Of a DNA stretch of 64,000 bases, positions 26,351 to 34,473 are shown piece after piece. How positions within the stretch are numbered: position 1 is the stretch's first letter; every line of letters starts with the position of its first letter. Below the pieces are notes generated by a model. The model had not been told where the DNA came from. It made no database searches and worked only from the letters and a program-made list of their open reading frames with translations. Source of the DNA: Sphingomonas abietis (GTDB taxonomy: Bacteria; Pseudomonadota; Alphaproteobacteria; Sphingomonadales; Sphingomonadaceae); assembly GCF_027625475.1 (NCBI RefSeq), contig NZ_CP115174.1:3566501-3630500 (forward strand). The letters are read 5' to 3'. The translations under genes and the position numbers were made by a program.

Positions 26351-27181
26351 TCATCGACTGATTTGCTGGACGGGTCCGCTTTGCTGCCGCCGCCACTCGG
26401 CGGGCCCTGCCCCGGTTTGTCTGCGGAACATCTGGCCGAAATGCGAGGGCGATTGAAATCCGACCGCGAGTGCGATCTCGATCACCGACATCCGCGTGTG
26501 CGCCAGATACTCCTTCGCTCGCCCGATGCGCAGCGTCTGCAGGCGCGACAGGATGGTTTCGCCCGAAATCTCTACGAACAACCTGGTGAGGTGGCGGCGC
26601 GAGATACGGAAATGGTCGGCCAGCACGTCGAGGTCCAGCGGTCGATCGAGATTGCCGTCGAGAAAGGCATGGATCTCGCGTACCAGGGCGGCCCCGTGAG
26701 CCTGTGTCGTCGAACGGCGCAACCTCGGCCGGCTCGCCGAAATTGCCAGACATTCGAATGCCAGCAGAGCATCGAGACGGCGAACCCGCTCCACGTCCAG
26801 GCTCGTCTCAGCGCCGATGGTCATTTCGTGCCGCGCCGCCATCAGATGCCCAAGCGTCGCCGAAGCGGTCCAGGCCCCCATCGGCGCCTCCTCGAGAAGC
26901 TGGGCGCGCTGTTTTCCGTTTCGGGCCACCGCGGCAACGGTATCGCTATGGAGGTAGATCGCGACGTGGCTCTGCGTCTCGGTGACGGAGATGCTGCTGT
27001 GCAGAGTGCCGGGAGGGACGATGAGGAACTGCCGGCCAACCAGTGCGGTCGCCCATCCCGCACGCTCATCGCGTACCTCGATCAGACCGCGGTCCGGGAT
27101 CATCACCATATAGTCGTCGTGCCGGTGCGCTGGCATCCGGTATCCGCTTGTCGAATTCTGCGCGCTGCGGGTGACCTGCAT
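26351..27181 (-). CDS. AraC-family transcriptional regulator with cupin sensor domain
   Basis: A 276-residue regulator. The N-terminal domain (about 15-150) is cupin-like (HRHDDYMVMIPDRGLIEVRD, LIVPPGTLHS), and the C-terminal pair of helix-turn-helices (about 175-270) contains DLDVLADHFRISRRHLTRLF and VIEIALAVGFQSPSHFGQMF. It converges with the short-chain dehydrogenase gene, 18 bases from its stop. Small-molecule sensing through the cupin domain is usual for the family; targets could be the adjacent dld operon, but no site could be assigned. Confidence 0.9.
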   Translation of the reverse strand: MQVTRSAQNSTSGYRMPAHRHDDYMVMIPDRGLIEVRDERAGWATALVGRQFLIVPPGTLHSSISVTETQSHVAIYLHSDTVAAVARNGKQRAQLLEEAPMGAWTASATLGHLMAARHEMTIGAETSLDVERVRRLDALLAFECLAISASRPRLRRSTTQAHGAALVREIHAFLDGNLDRPLDLDVLADHFRISRRHLTRLFVEISGETILSRLQTLRIGRAKEYLAHTRMSVIEIALAVGFQSPSHFGQMFRRQTGAGPAEWRRQQSGPVQQISR

Positions 27182-27277
27182 CCCGAACCCCTCGTGCCAT
27201 CATGGCCACGGTGAGGATGGTTCGTCATCTGCCGGGTTCCGTCAATCCCGATCGCGCCCTTTTCTCGGCAGGTTCGC

Positions 27278-28479
27278 TCAATCGTGAAGCGCGCGGGCGA
27301 CCGCTGCGAAGAAGGCGAAGTCATTGAGCTGCAGCCGCGCTTCGGAGGTCGGCTTCGATCGCGCGCTCAGAGCAACCACCACCAGATGCTCGCGCGGGTT
27401 CACATAGATATACTGGCCGAAGATCCCGATCGCGCAGAAGGCGTCCTTGTTGATCGGGTCCGACTGGTCCGGGATCCACCACATATAGCCATAATCGACC
27501 TGCTTCCCCCCGATCTGGTGGGGAGCGCCGGCTTGGGAGAACCAGTCATCGGGGACGATCCGCCTGCCAGCGACCATGCCCCCGCTCGCCGCGACCAACC
27601 CGAACCGGCCATAATCGCGAAGGGTGGCAGCAAGGCCGCCGCCGGCCAGCGTCATGCCGCCCGTGCTCTCGGTCCACCAGCTCGCGTCGCGTTTCATTCC
27701 CGCCGGCTTCCAGATCTTCTCCGCGAGATAGGTCGAAAGCGGCTTCTTGGTGGCGGCTTCGACCACCGCGCCAAGCACATAGGTCTCGCCCGTGCTGTAA
27801 TTCCAAACCGAACCGGGCGCGCCCGCCTTCGGCAGCGCGCGCATGAAATCGACGGCGGTCCCCGGTCGGAAGAGCATCTGCTGAGCAAGCAGCTTGCGAC
27901 GGTCGGACGACGGATCCGTATAGGTTTCGTCCCACCGCACACCCGAGCCATCATCAGCACGTCGCGGATCGACACCCCTTCGTACCCGCCGCCGCGAAAC
28001 GCCGGCACGTACTGCGTGATCGGATCATCGATGCTTTTCACATAACCATCTCGGACGGCCGCGCCCATCAAAGTCGATGTGATCGATTTCGCCATGGAGA
28101 AGCTCGACCAGCGCGTCGCCGGGCCGGTGCCGAGCTCATAATCCTCCAACACCGTACGGCCGTCCTTGAGCACGAGCAGGCCCGCGATGCGGTTGGTGGC
28201 GAGATAGTCGTGCAGGTCGAAGGTCCGGCCATGATCGATGAAGTGAATCGGTGGCAAGCTCCGGTCTGACGCCGCGAGCGCGGCAGGATGGCCGCTCGCC
28301 TTCACTTCGCCGTGCGGAAAGAGCGTCTCGACATGCGACAGGGTCGAGACGGCCAGATCGGGGTTCATCGCCCCGTCGAAGAGCTGCGGGAGGGACGCGA
28401 TGCGGGGGGCATCCGTCGCGGCGATCAGCATCGTCGCTCCAAGCAGCGGCGCGATCAGGCGGGTCATGCGGGTGGTCAT
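27278..28479 (-). pseudogene. Class C beta-lactamase-type serine hydrolase with a one-base frameshift
   Basis: The N-terminal half has a signal sequence (about residues 5-24), the SxxK nucleophile (SMAK) and GYEGVSIRDVLMMA. The frame then runs into non-family sequence, while the other half of the protein, SGVRWDETYTDPSSDRRKLL through the YST tyrosine motif and the end at 27278, is found one frame over. Loss of one base at about 27947 (MMA-S-GVRW) explains this completely, and both halves are otherwise intact. GGAGGG lies 8 bases before the ATG at 28479. Read as a broken gene or a sequencing indel; an intact copy would hydrolyse esters or peptides in the periplasm. Confidence 0.85.
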
Positions 28480-28780
28480 CGGAAGCCCTCCGAGTGTCGG
28501 CATTGATCCAGGCATTTCTCCGCGATCTTGAACGCAGCCCGCGTCCACACCGCGACTTGGGGCTGGCGATCATTCAACGGAAAATGCACATCGAGGTTAC
28601 GATCTGTGAGCGACTGCCGCGCTCTCGATCGGGACTCTCCTCGCGCGGAATCGAGCCATGGGCACTTAACCGAGTCCCGATCCCGATCGAATTTTGGCAC
28701 GACGACGACAGACAGCGATGGGTGGATCGACAGATAAGAACCGGCGAGAACCCGCACCGCCTGTCGAGGAGCGAAACGTT
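28480..28780. other. 301-base divergent intergenic region
   Basis: Lies between the broken serine hydrolase (minus) and the PhzF-like gene (plus). I see no gene, repeat or clear operator in it; short open frames here lack start sites and family resemblance. It must hold both promoters. Confidence 0.5.
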
Positions 28781-29686
28781 GTGAAAGCCATCCCGGAAAT
28801 CCATGTCGTCAGCGTGTTTGGGGCAGGCCCTGCCGGTGGCAACCCGGCCCCGATCATTCTTGATGCCGACGCTCTGCCGGATAGCGAGATGCAGGCGATC
28901 ACGCGCCAGTACGGTCACGAGGCCGGCTTCGTCTTGCAGGCGCAAGAGGGAAGCGGATGCGATCTCGCGTTGCGCTTCTGGGTGCCCAACCACGAGGTGG
29001 CGATGTGCGGCCATGCGACCGTTGGCGCGGTGTGGCTCCTCGACGCCCTGGGAAGGCTCCCGACATCTTCCCTCTCGATCTCCACGGCAAGCGGCATCGT
29101 CCGGGCGACCGTGACGCATGAAGGTTCGGCTGATCGCATCGTCCGCGTCTCCCAACCGGTCGGGGAGGTCCAGGAGATCGCCAACCCTGAATTCCTCGCG
29201 GAGGTTGGGTCGGTGCTTGGGTTGCAGGCGACTGACCTTGCATCCTTCCCGGTTCAGAACGCCCGCACGAGCCGCGTGAAGACGCTCATTCCAATGGCCG
29301 ATGAAGGCGTGCTCGATCGCCTCGCACCCGATTTTGCCCGCATGGAAGCGCTGTGCGATCGGGTCAATTCGACAGGGATGTACCCCTATGCCGTCGTCAA
29401 TCCGACGCTCCAGGTCTTCGCTGCGCGGCAGTTCCCCCGATCATCCGGCTATCCAGAAGACGCCGCGACCGGGATTGCGGCTGCAGCCCTAGCCTTCGGT
29501 CTCCTTGCCAACGGGCTCGTCGAGGCCTCCGACCGAGACATCGTCATCCGGCAGGGCTGGGCGATGGGGCGGCCCTCCGAGATCCGGGTCAACTTTGAGA
29601 TGAAGGATGGAGCGGTCTCGGCCTGCTGGATCGGCGGCAAGGTGACGCTGTCCGATCTCGCACCGGATCACGCTCATGATCGCTAA
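28781..29686 (+). CDS. PhzF-family isomerase/epimerase
   Basis: A 301-residue cytosolic protein with the double diaminopimelate-epimerase-like fold. The first-lobe signature is visible (VSVFGAGPAGGNPAPII), as is the catalytic-glutamate region (GHEAGFVL), plus MCGHATVGAVWLL, GMYPYAVVNP and the second-lobe EDAATGIAAAALA. GTG at 28781 is preceded by GAGGAG and begins directly at the first strand; an upstream ATG at 28694 would add 29 unlike residues. It overlaps the RidA-like gene by 11 bases. PhzF proteins outside phenazine clusters have unknown substrates. Confidence 0.88.
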   Translation: MKAIPEIHVVSVFGAGPAGGNPAPIILDADALPDSEMQAITRQYGHEAGFVLQAQEGSGCDLALRFWVPNHEVAMCGHATVGAVWLLDALGRLPTSSLSISTASGIVRATVTHEGSADRIVRVSQPVGEVQEIANPEFLAEVGSVLGLQATDLASFPVQNARTSRVKTLIPMADEGVLDRLAPDFARMEALCDRVNSTGMYPYAVVNPTLQVFAARQFPRSSGYPEDAATGIAAAALAFGLLANGLVEASDRDIVIRQGWAMGRPSEIRVNFEMKDGAVSACWIGGKVTLSDLAPDHAHDR

Positions 29687-30128
29687 GCACCTCGCCGCCC
29701 TTGGATGGGCGCTGCCTGACCCTCCAGAGCCGCGCGGCCTTTATTCGCCCATCCAGCAGCATGCCGGCCTCGTCTATGTCAGCGGGCAGCTGTCCAGATC
29801 CGCGGAAGGGATCATCCAGGGACCGGCCACGCCCGAGACTGATCCGACGACATATGCCGCCGCGGGCAAGGCCTGTCTCGCGCGTGCTCTGGCAGCGGTC
29901 CAGCAAAGCATCGATCTCGATTGTCTCGAGAGGCCTATCTTCCTGCGCGGCTATGTGTTCGCCTCAGCCAGCTTCACGCGCCATTCGGCGGTGCTGGACC
30001 ACGTATCCGGGCCACTCGCGCAGCTTTTTCCGGGCCTGCCGCCGCCTGCCCGCTCGGCGATCGGTGTCGCCAGTCTGCCCGACGGCGGACTCCTCGAGAT
30101 CGAAGTGATCTTCGCCCTGCGCACCTAG
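29676..30128 (+). CDS. RidA/YjgF-family protein
   Basis: A 150-residue trimer-forming protein that hydrolyses reactive enamines or imines. The family opening is visible (LYSPIQQHAGLVYVSGQL), as are the usual glycine, and RSAIGVASLPDGGLLEIEVIFA at the end, where arginine and glutamate form the active site. It overlaps the end of the PhzF gene by 11 bases, so the two are translated together; the link suggests removal of a reactive amine intermediate. Confidence 0.9.
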   Translation: MIAKHLAALGWALPDPPEPRGLYSPIQQHAGLVYVSGQLSRSAEGIIQGPATPETDPTTYAAAGKACLARALAAVQQSIDLDCLERPIFLRGYVFASASFTRHSAVLDHVSGPLAQLFPGLPPPARSAIGVASLPDGGLLEIEVIFALRT

Positions 30129-30144
30129 GCCCTGAGCACTCGTG

Positions 30145-30618
30145 CTATGCTGTCCGCAAGAGGTAGGTGTGGCTGCCCTTCAGGACGAGGTCACCATCCT
30201 GATTATGCACCGTAACATCGGTCTTCACTTCGCCGCGATCGCCCATCGGCGTGAGCGAGACGATTTCGAGCGCGGAATAGAGGGTGTCCCCTGCATGCAC
30301 TTCCTTGACGAACTTCGCCGAGAGTTCCGTAAACGCGATGAAGATCGATCCGAAATTGTGCGGAAGGAGCGTCGCGCCAGGGGCGGTAAAGGCGAGAACC
30401 TGAAGACCATGAACGACCGGAGCGGAATGGCCGAACCGCTTGGCGTATCCGACATCATAGTGAATTGGATGATTGTCGCAGGACACGGTCTGGAATGCCG
30501 AGGCGTGGGCGTCGGTGAGCGTCCGGCTCGGAGCGCGGAAGATCTCGCCGACCTTGAGCTCTGCGAAAAGGCGTTCCGGCACCACGTGCCAATCGGTGGG
30601 ATCGAACGCGAAGGTCAT
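30145..30618 (-). CDS. MaoC-family (R)-hydratase-like protein
   Basis: A 157-residue hot-dog-fold protein. The MaoC hydratase signature lies at FQTVSCDNHPIHYDVGYAK, with the catalytic aspartate and histidine, followed by VVHGLQVLAF. It probably hydrates enoyl-CoA or a related alkene. The start at 30618 has AAGGAA 7 bases upstream. A run of eight G residues at 30637-30644, 18 bases before the ATG, falls in the leader. The gene converges on the RidA gene and is followed by a short inverted repeat. Confidence 0.87.
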   Translation of the reverse strand: MTFAFDPTDWHVVPERLFAELKVGEIFRAPSRTLTDAHASAFQTVSCDNHPIHYDVGYAKRFGHSAPVVHGLQVLAFTAPGATLLPHNFGSIFIAFTELSAKFVKEVHAGDTLYSALEIVSLTPMGDRGEVKTDVTVHNQDGDLVLKGSHTYLLRTA

Positions 30619-30636
30619 CTCAGATTCCTTGTGTTT

Positions 30637-30644
30637 GGGGGGGG
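30637..30644 (-). repeat. Homopolymer of eight G/C in the MaoC leader
   Basis: Eight consecutive G on the plus strand, 18 bases before the MaoC start and just upstream of its Shine-Dalgarno. Runs of this length can vary in length by slippage and can also be misread, so any effect on expression is untested. Confidence 0.45.
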
Positions 30645-30703
30645 TATTTCCAGGCCCCTCGCGGCCACCATGTCTCGGCAACCGATTGGGCGAGCCCGCG
30701 CGC

Positions 30704-31330
30704 TCAGGCGGGGTGGATCATATCCCGGGCGTAATCGAGCCCGATCCCGTAGCCACCACCGTGATCGACCACGATACTGCGTGCAGCCTCATAGGTGTCG
30801 TGTCGGGTCCAATCGCGCTGCAGCTCCAGCAGAAATTGGAGCCAAGAGGTTAGCACGGCGCCGGCCTGCTCCATCCGGCGCAGCGCGGCGCTGTGGCTTT
30901 CCGGGGTCAGGCCCCCACAGGCGTCGGCGACCACCCGAACGGCATAGCCCTCGGCCAGGGCCGAGAGCACCGGAAAGCTGACACAGGCCTCGGTCAGCAG
31001 ACCGGCAACGACGATGGTCTTTCGTCCCGTGGCGACCAACGCGCCGCGCGCCGCCTCATCCTCCCAGACATTCATGTTCCGGCGCTCGATAGGCGTAAGG
31101 TCCGGCAACACCGCGCGCAATGGCGGCATGAGCGGACCGCTATAGACCTTGGACGCCGAGGTGCTGACGATCACCGGGACGTCGAAGGCGCGCGCCGTGC
31201 GGGCGAGCGCGATCGCATTGCTGCGCAGCTGCTGGCGGTCACCCGAACCGGTGGCGAAGGCCAATCCAGCCTGTTCGTCGACCAGGAGCACCACACAGTC
31301 GTCAGGAGTCAGAAGGTCAGTCGCGGTCAT
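30704..31330 (-). CDS. Isochorismatase-family cysteine hydrolase
   Basis: A 208-residue cysteine hydrolase. The triad is visible: D18 in VLLVDEQAG, K61 in STSASKVYSG and C116 in GLLTEACVSFP. It is similar in plan to the 33555-34214 protein, which lies in the next unit, so the two are probably paralogues with different substrates. It diverges from poxB across 311 bases. Confidence 0.9.
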   Translation of the reverse strand: MTATDLLTPDDCVVLLVDEQAGLAFATGSGDRQQLRSNAIALARTARAFDVPVIVSTSASKVYSGPLMPPLRAVLPDLTPIERRNMNVWEDEAARGALVATGRKTIVVAGLLTEACVSFPVLSALAEGYAVRVVADACGGLTPESHSAALRRMEQAGAVLTSWLQFLLELQRDWTRHDTYEAARSIVVDHGGGYGIGLDYARDMIHPA

Positions 31331-31641
31331 GGGCAGCTCTCTCTCGGTTCGAGGCCAAGCTACCCATCGCGCGCCTCCCCATCTTGTCGATTAGCCCGGT
31401 TTCTTGGACGGGCCAGACCTCCCCGCATTGCCCAAATCTTCCGAACGCCGGGCACCGTGATGCGATCATGACGCGATGGTCCGATTAGTATCGATCCTGT
31501 CCAAGCCGGGCGGGCGCTATCAGGGCTATGCGTCGTCCGGCTTTCAGCACGAACGGTCGAGATCCACAGCGAGGGAGATCGAGACCGTCGTTTGCGTGAG
31601 CCAGAGCGTTACCGCCCGATCGTTCGTGGAGAATCCAGCTA
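31331..31641. other. 311-base divergent promoter region
   Basis: Between an isochorismatase-family gene (minus) and poxB (plus). A 5-base inverted repeat (GCCCG, ten bases, CGGGC) lies at 31394-31413. GGAGA stands 9 bases before the poxB start. No other gene is seen. Confidence 0.5.
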
Positions 31642-33369
31642 ATGTCGAAACAGACCATCGCAGATCTCGTCGCAACCACGCTTGCCGATGCAGGCGTCGA
31701 GCGGATCTGGGGCGTTACCGGCGACAGCCTCAACGGGTTGAACGAGAGCCTCAGGCGCCTCGGCTCGATCCGCTGGATGATGACGCGCCACGAAGAGGTC
31801 GCGGCGTTCGCAGCCGGCGCAGAGGCGGGGCTCACCGGCAAGCTCGCGGTCTGCGCGGGCTCGTGCGGTCCGGGCAATCTCCATCTCATCAACGGCCTGT
31901 TCGACTGCCATCGCAACCATGTGCCGGTCCTCGCGATCGCAGCGCATATCCCCTCGTCGGAGATCGGCCTTGGCTATTTCCAGGAAACGCATCCCCAAGA
32001 GCTGTTTCGCGAGTGCAGCCATTTCGTCGAACTGGTGAGCAACCCAAAACAGATGCCCGAGGTTCTCCACCGCGCGATGCGCGCGGCGATCGGCAAGCAG
32101 GGCGTCGCCGTCGTCGTCATCCCCGGCGACATCGCCCTTGCCGAGGCGCCCGCCGGTGCATCCGCCACCTTCCCGGCACTCCAACCACCGCGCCTTCTTC
32201 CCAACGAAGCGGACATCGACCAGCTCGTCGAGTTGCTGGCCGGCTCCGAGGCGGTCGCCCTGCTCTGCGGCAGCGGCTGCGCTGGCGCGCATGACGAGGT
32301 CGTGGCGCTGGCGGATCGGCTCGGGGCGCCGGTCGTCCATGCATTGCGTGGCAAGGAACATGTCGAATGGGACAATCCCTTCGACGTCGGCATGACCGGG
32401 CTCATCGGCTTCTCGTCGGGCTATCAGGTCATGGAGAATTGCGACACGCTGCTGATGCTCGGCACTGACTTCCCCTATCGCAACTTCTACCCGAAGGACG
32501 CGAAGATCATCCAGGTCGACCGCGACCCGTCCCAGCTCGGCAAGCGTGCCGCGCTCACCCTCGGGATCGTCGGCGACGTGCGCGAGACGATTGGCGCGCT
32601 CCTGCCACGCCTCGAGCGGCGCGACGATCGTACCTTCCTGACGCGTGCTCTCGACCATTATGCCGACGCCAGGAAGGGTCTCGACGACCTCGCCACGGCT
32701 GACAAGCCGGGGCGTCCCGTCCATCCGCAATATATCGCGAAGCTGGTCAGCGATCTCGCGTCCGACGATGCGGTCATCACCGCCGATGTCGGTACGCCGA
32801 CTGTCTGGGCGGCGCGCTATCTCAAGATGACGGGCAAGCGGCGCCTGCTCTTCTCTGCCAACCATGGCTCGATGGCGAACGCCCTGCCCCAGGCCCTCGG
32901 TGCGCAGGCCGCCTTCCCTGACCGGCAGGTGATCTCGCTCTCGGGCGACGGCGGATTCGCGATGTCGATGGGCGACTTCCTGAGCCTCGCGCAGCTCAAC
33001 CTGCCGGTGAAGATCGTGCTGTTCGACAACGGGCTGCTCGGGTTCGTCGCAATGGAGCAGAAGGCCGGCGGCTATCTCGACGTCAACGTTCAGCTCCAGA
33101 ACCCGGACTTTGCCGCCATGGCGAATGCGTGCGGCGTGCTGGGTATACGGGTCGACGAATCAGATCAGGTCGAGCCGGCACTCACGAAGGCCTTCGCCCA
33201 TGACGGCCCCGCACTGGTCGATATCCGCACCGCGTCGCAGGAACTCGCCATGCCGCCGGCGATCAAGCTCGAACAGGCGAAGGGCTTCAGCCTCTACATG
33301 CTCAAGGCGATCATGAGCGGTCGAGGTGATGAAATCATCGAACTCGCGCGGACCAATTTGCGCCTCTGA
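31642..33369 (+). CDS. poxB: Pyruvate oxidase (quinone-dependent)
   Basis: A 575-residue peripheral-membrane flavoenzyme that decarboxylates pyruvate to acetate and CO2 and reduces ubiquinone; the E. coli enzyme has 572. Very strong family resemblance along the whole length, including [13 protein letters not shown], the thiamine glutamate in [14 protein letters not shown] (E51/E52), [34 protein letters not shown] and [15 protein letters not shown] in the membrane-binding tail. The tail, needed for lipid activation in PoxB, is present. It likely works with Dld in lactate oxidation under stationary or low-oxygen growth. Confidence 0.94.
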   Translation: MSKQTIADLVATTLADAGVERIWGVTGDSLNGLNESLRRLGSIRWMMTRHEEVAAFAAGAEAGLTGKLAVCAGSCGPGNLHLINGLFDCHRNHVPVLAIAAHIPSSEIGLGYFQETHPQELFRECSHFVELVSNPKQMPEVLHRAMRAAIGKQGVAVVVIPGDIALAEAPAGASATFPALQPPRLLPNEADIDQLVELLAGSEAVALLCGSGCAGAHDEVVALADRLGAPVVHALRGKEHVEWDNPFDVGMTGLIGFSSGYQVMENCDTLLMLGTDFPYRNFYPKDAKIIQVDRDPSQLGKRAALTLGIVGDVRETIGALLPRLERRDDRTFLTRALDHYADARKGLDDLATADKPGRPVHPQYIAKLVSDLASDDAVITADVGTPTVWAARYLKMTGKRRLLFSANHGSMANALPQALGAQAAFPDRQVISLSGDGGFAMSMGDFLSLAQLNLPVKIVLFDNGLLGFVAMEQKAGGYLDVNVQLQNPDFAAMANACGVLGIRVDESDQVEPALTKAFAHDGPALVDIRTASQELAMPPAIKLEQAKGFSLYMLKAIMSGRGDEIIELARTNLRL

Positions 33370-33554
33370 GATACCGCCGCCGGCGCGCGCGAGGGTCTGA
33401 CAAAAACCACCACCGAACGCATCACGTTCGTCCAAGACCCATCCGCCCCGGTCGATCAAAACACCCTCGAAACAACGGAAAGACCAACGCGGCGCCGGCA
33501 ACCACCCGGCGCCGCGAAGGTGAAACCCTTGCCTTCAATGAACGGGAGATCCGC

Positions 33555-34214
33555 ATGTCCATCACCGCCACCCCCACGCCCGGCAAGACGCTCATCTCGC
33601 CGACCGACCACACCCTCATCCTCATCGATTTCCAGTCGCAGATGTCGTTTGCGACCAAGTCGATCGACGCGACATTGCTGCGCAATAACGCGGCGCTGAT
33701 TTCGCACGCCGCCAAGATCTTCAACGTGCCGACGATCCTGACCACCGTCGCTGAAAAGTCCTTCTCGGGCCCGATGTTCTCCGAGATCACCGACGTGTTC
33801 CCGGGCCAGAAGCTGTTCGACCGCACGTCGATGAACACCTGGGAAGACGCGCCGGTGATCGAGGAGGTCAACCGCATCGGCAAGACCCGTGTCGTGCTCG
33901 CTGGCCTGTGGACCGGCGTCTGCATCGTCGGCCCGACGGCGTCGGCAATCGATCAGGGCTTCGAGGTCTATTTCATCGCCGACGCCTGTGGCGACGTGTC
34001 GGACGAGGCCCATGAGCGCGCCTGCCAGCGCATGATCCAGCTCGGCGCGATCCCGATGACCTCGCTCCAGTACATGCTCGAGCTGCAGCGCGACTGGGGC
34101 CGCACCGAAACTTACGACGTGGTCACCGGCACCGCGAAGAAGCTGGGCGGCGCCTATGGCCTCGGCATCACCTACGCCAAGACCATGTTTGGCGCGTCGG
34201 AAGGCGGGCACTGA
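33555..34214 (+). CDS. Isochorismatase-fold hydrolase (YcaC-like)
   Basis: A 219-residue cysteine hydrolase with the triad D25 (LILIDFQSQM), K68 (VAEKSFSG) and C123 (GLWTGVCIVG), and the YcaC-type C-terminal segment MLELQRDWGRTETYDVVTG. GGGAG stands before the ATG. First gene of a tightly packed run (XapX, amidohydrolase, VOC-like, DoxX, channel, DUF1275) with gaps of 4 bases or fewer up to the amidohydrolase. Confidence 0.9.
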   Translation: MSITATPTPGKTLISPTDHTLILIDFQSQMSFATKSIDATLLRNNAALISHAAKIFNVPTILTTVAEKSFSGPMFSEITDVFPGQKLFDRTSMNTWEDAPVIEEVNRIGKTRVVLAGLWTGVCIVGPTASAIDQGFEVYFIADACGDVSDEAHERACQRMIQLGAIPMTSLQYMLELQRDWGRTETYDVVTGTAKKLGGAYGLGITYAKTMFGASEGGH

Positions 34215-34218
34215 GGCC

Positions 34219-34473
34219 ATGCGACCGTACCTTATCTCGCTCGCCGCAGGCGTGCTTGTCGGCGTGATCTACGCCCTGATCAAGGTACGGTCGCCGGCAC
34301 CGCCGACGATCGCCCTGGTCGGACTTGCAGGCATCCTGATCGGTGAACAGGCCGTCCCGCTCATCAAGAGCTTCTGGGCGAGCAAGGACAAGGCGGCGGA
34401 GATCCACGCCGCCTGCACCAATCACGTCTTCGGCAAGCTGCCCGCCAATACCGATACGGACGCGGCGGCGTGA
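34219..34473 (+). CDS. XapX-domain (DUF1427) membrane protein
   Basis: An 84-residue protein with two predicted membrane segments (4-21 and 31-50: YLISLAAGVLVGVIYALIK and TIALVGLAGILIGEQAVPL) matching the XapX family. The start at 34219 opens directly on the first segment. Its stop shares bases with the GTG start of the amidohydrolase. The family sits beside xanthosine and other small-molecule genes, but no activity is established. Confidence 0.8.
   Translation: MRPYLISLAAGVLVGVIYALIKVRSPAPPTIALVGLAGILIGEQAVPLIKSFWASKDKAAEIHAACTNHVFGKLPANTDTDAAA

Noticed and set aside
31394..31413. GCCCG-N10-CGGGC inverted repeat before poxB
   Set aside because: Only 5-base GC arms; expected by chance at this GC content. 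Mentioned in the intergenic entry but not claimed as an operator.
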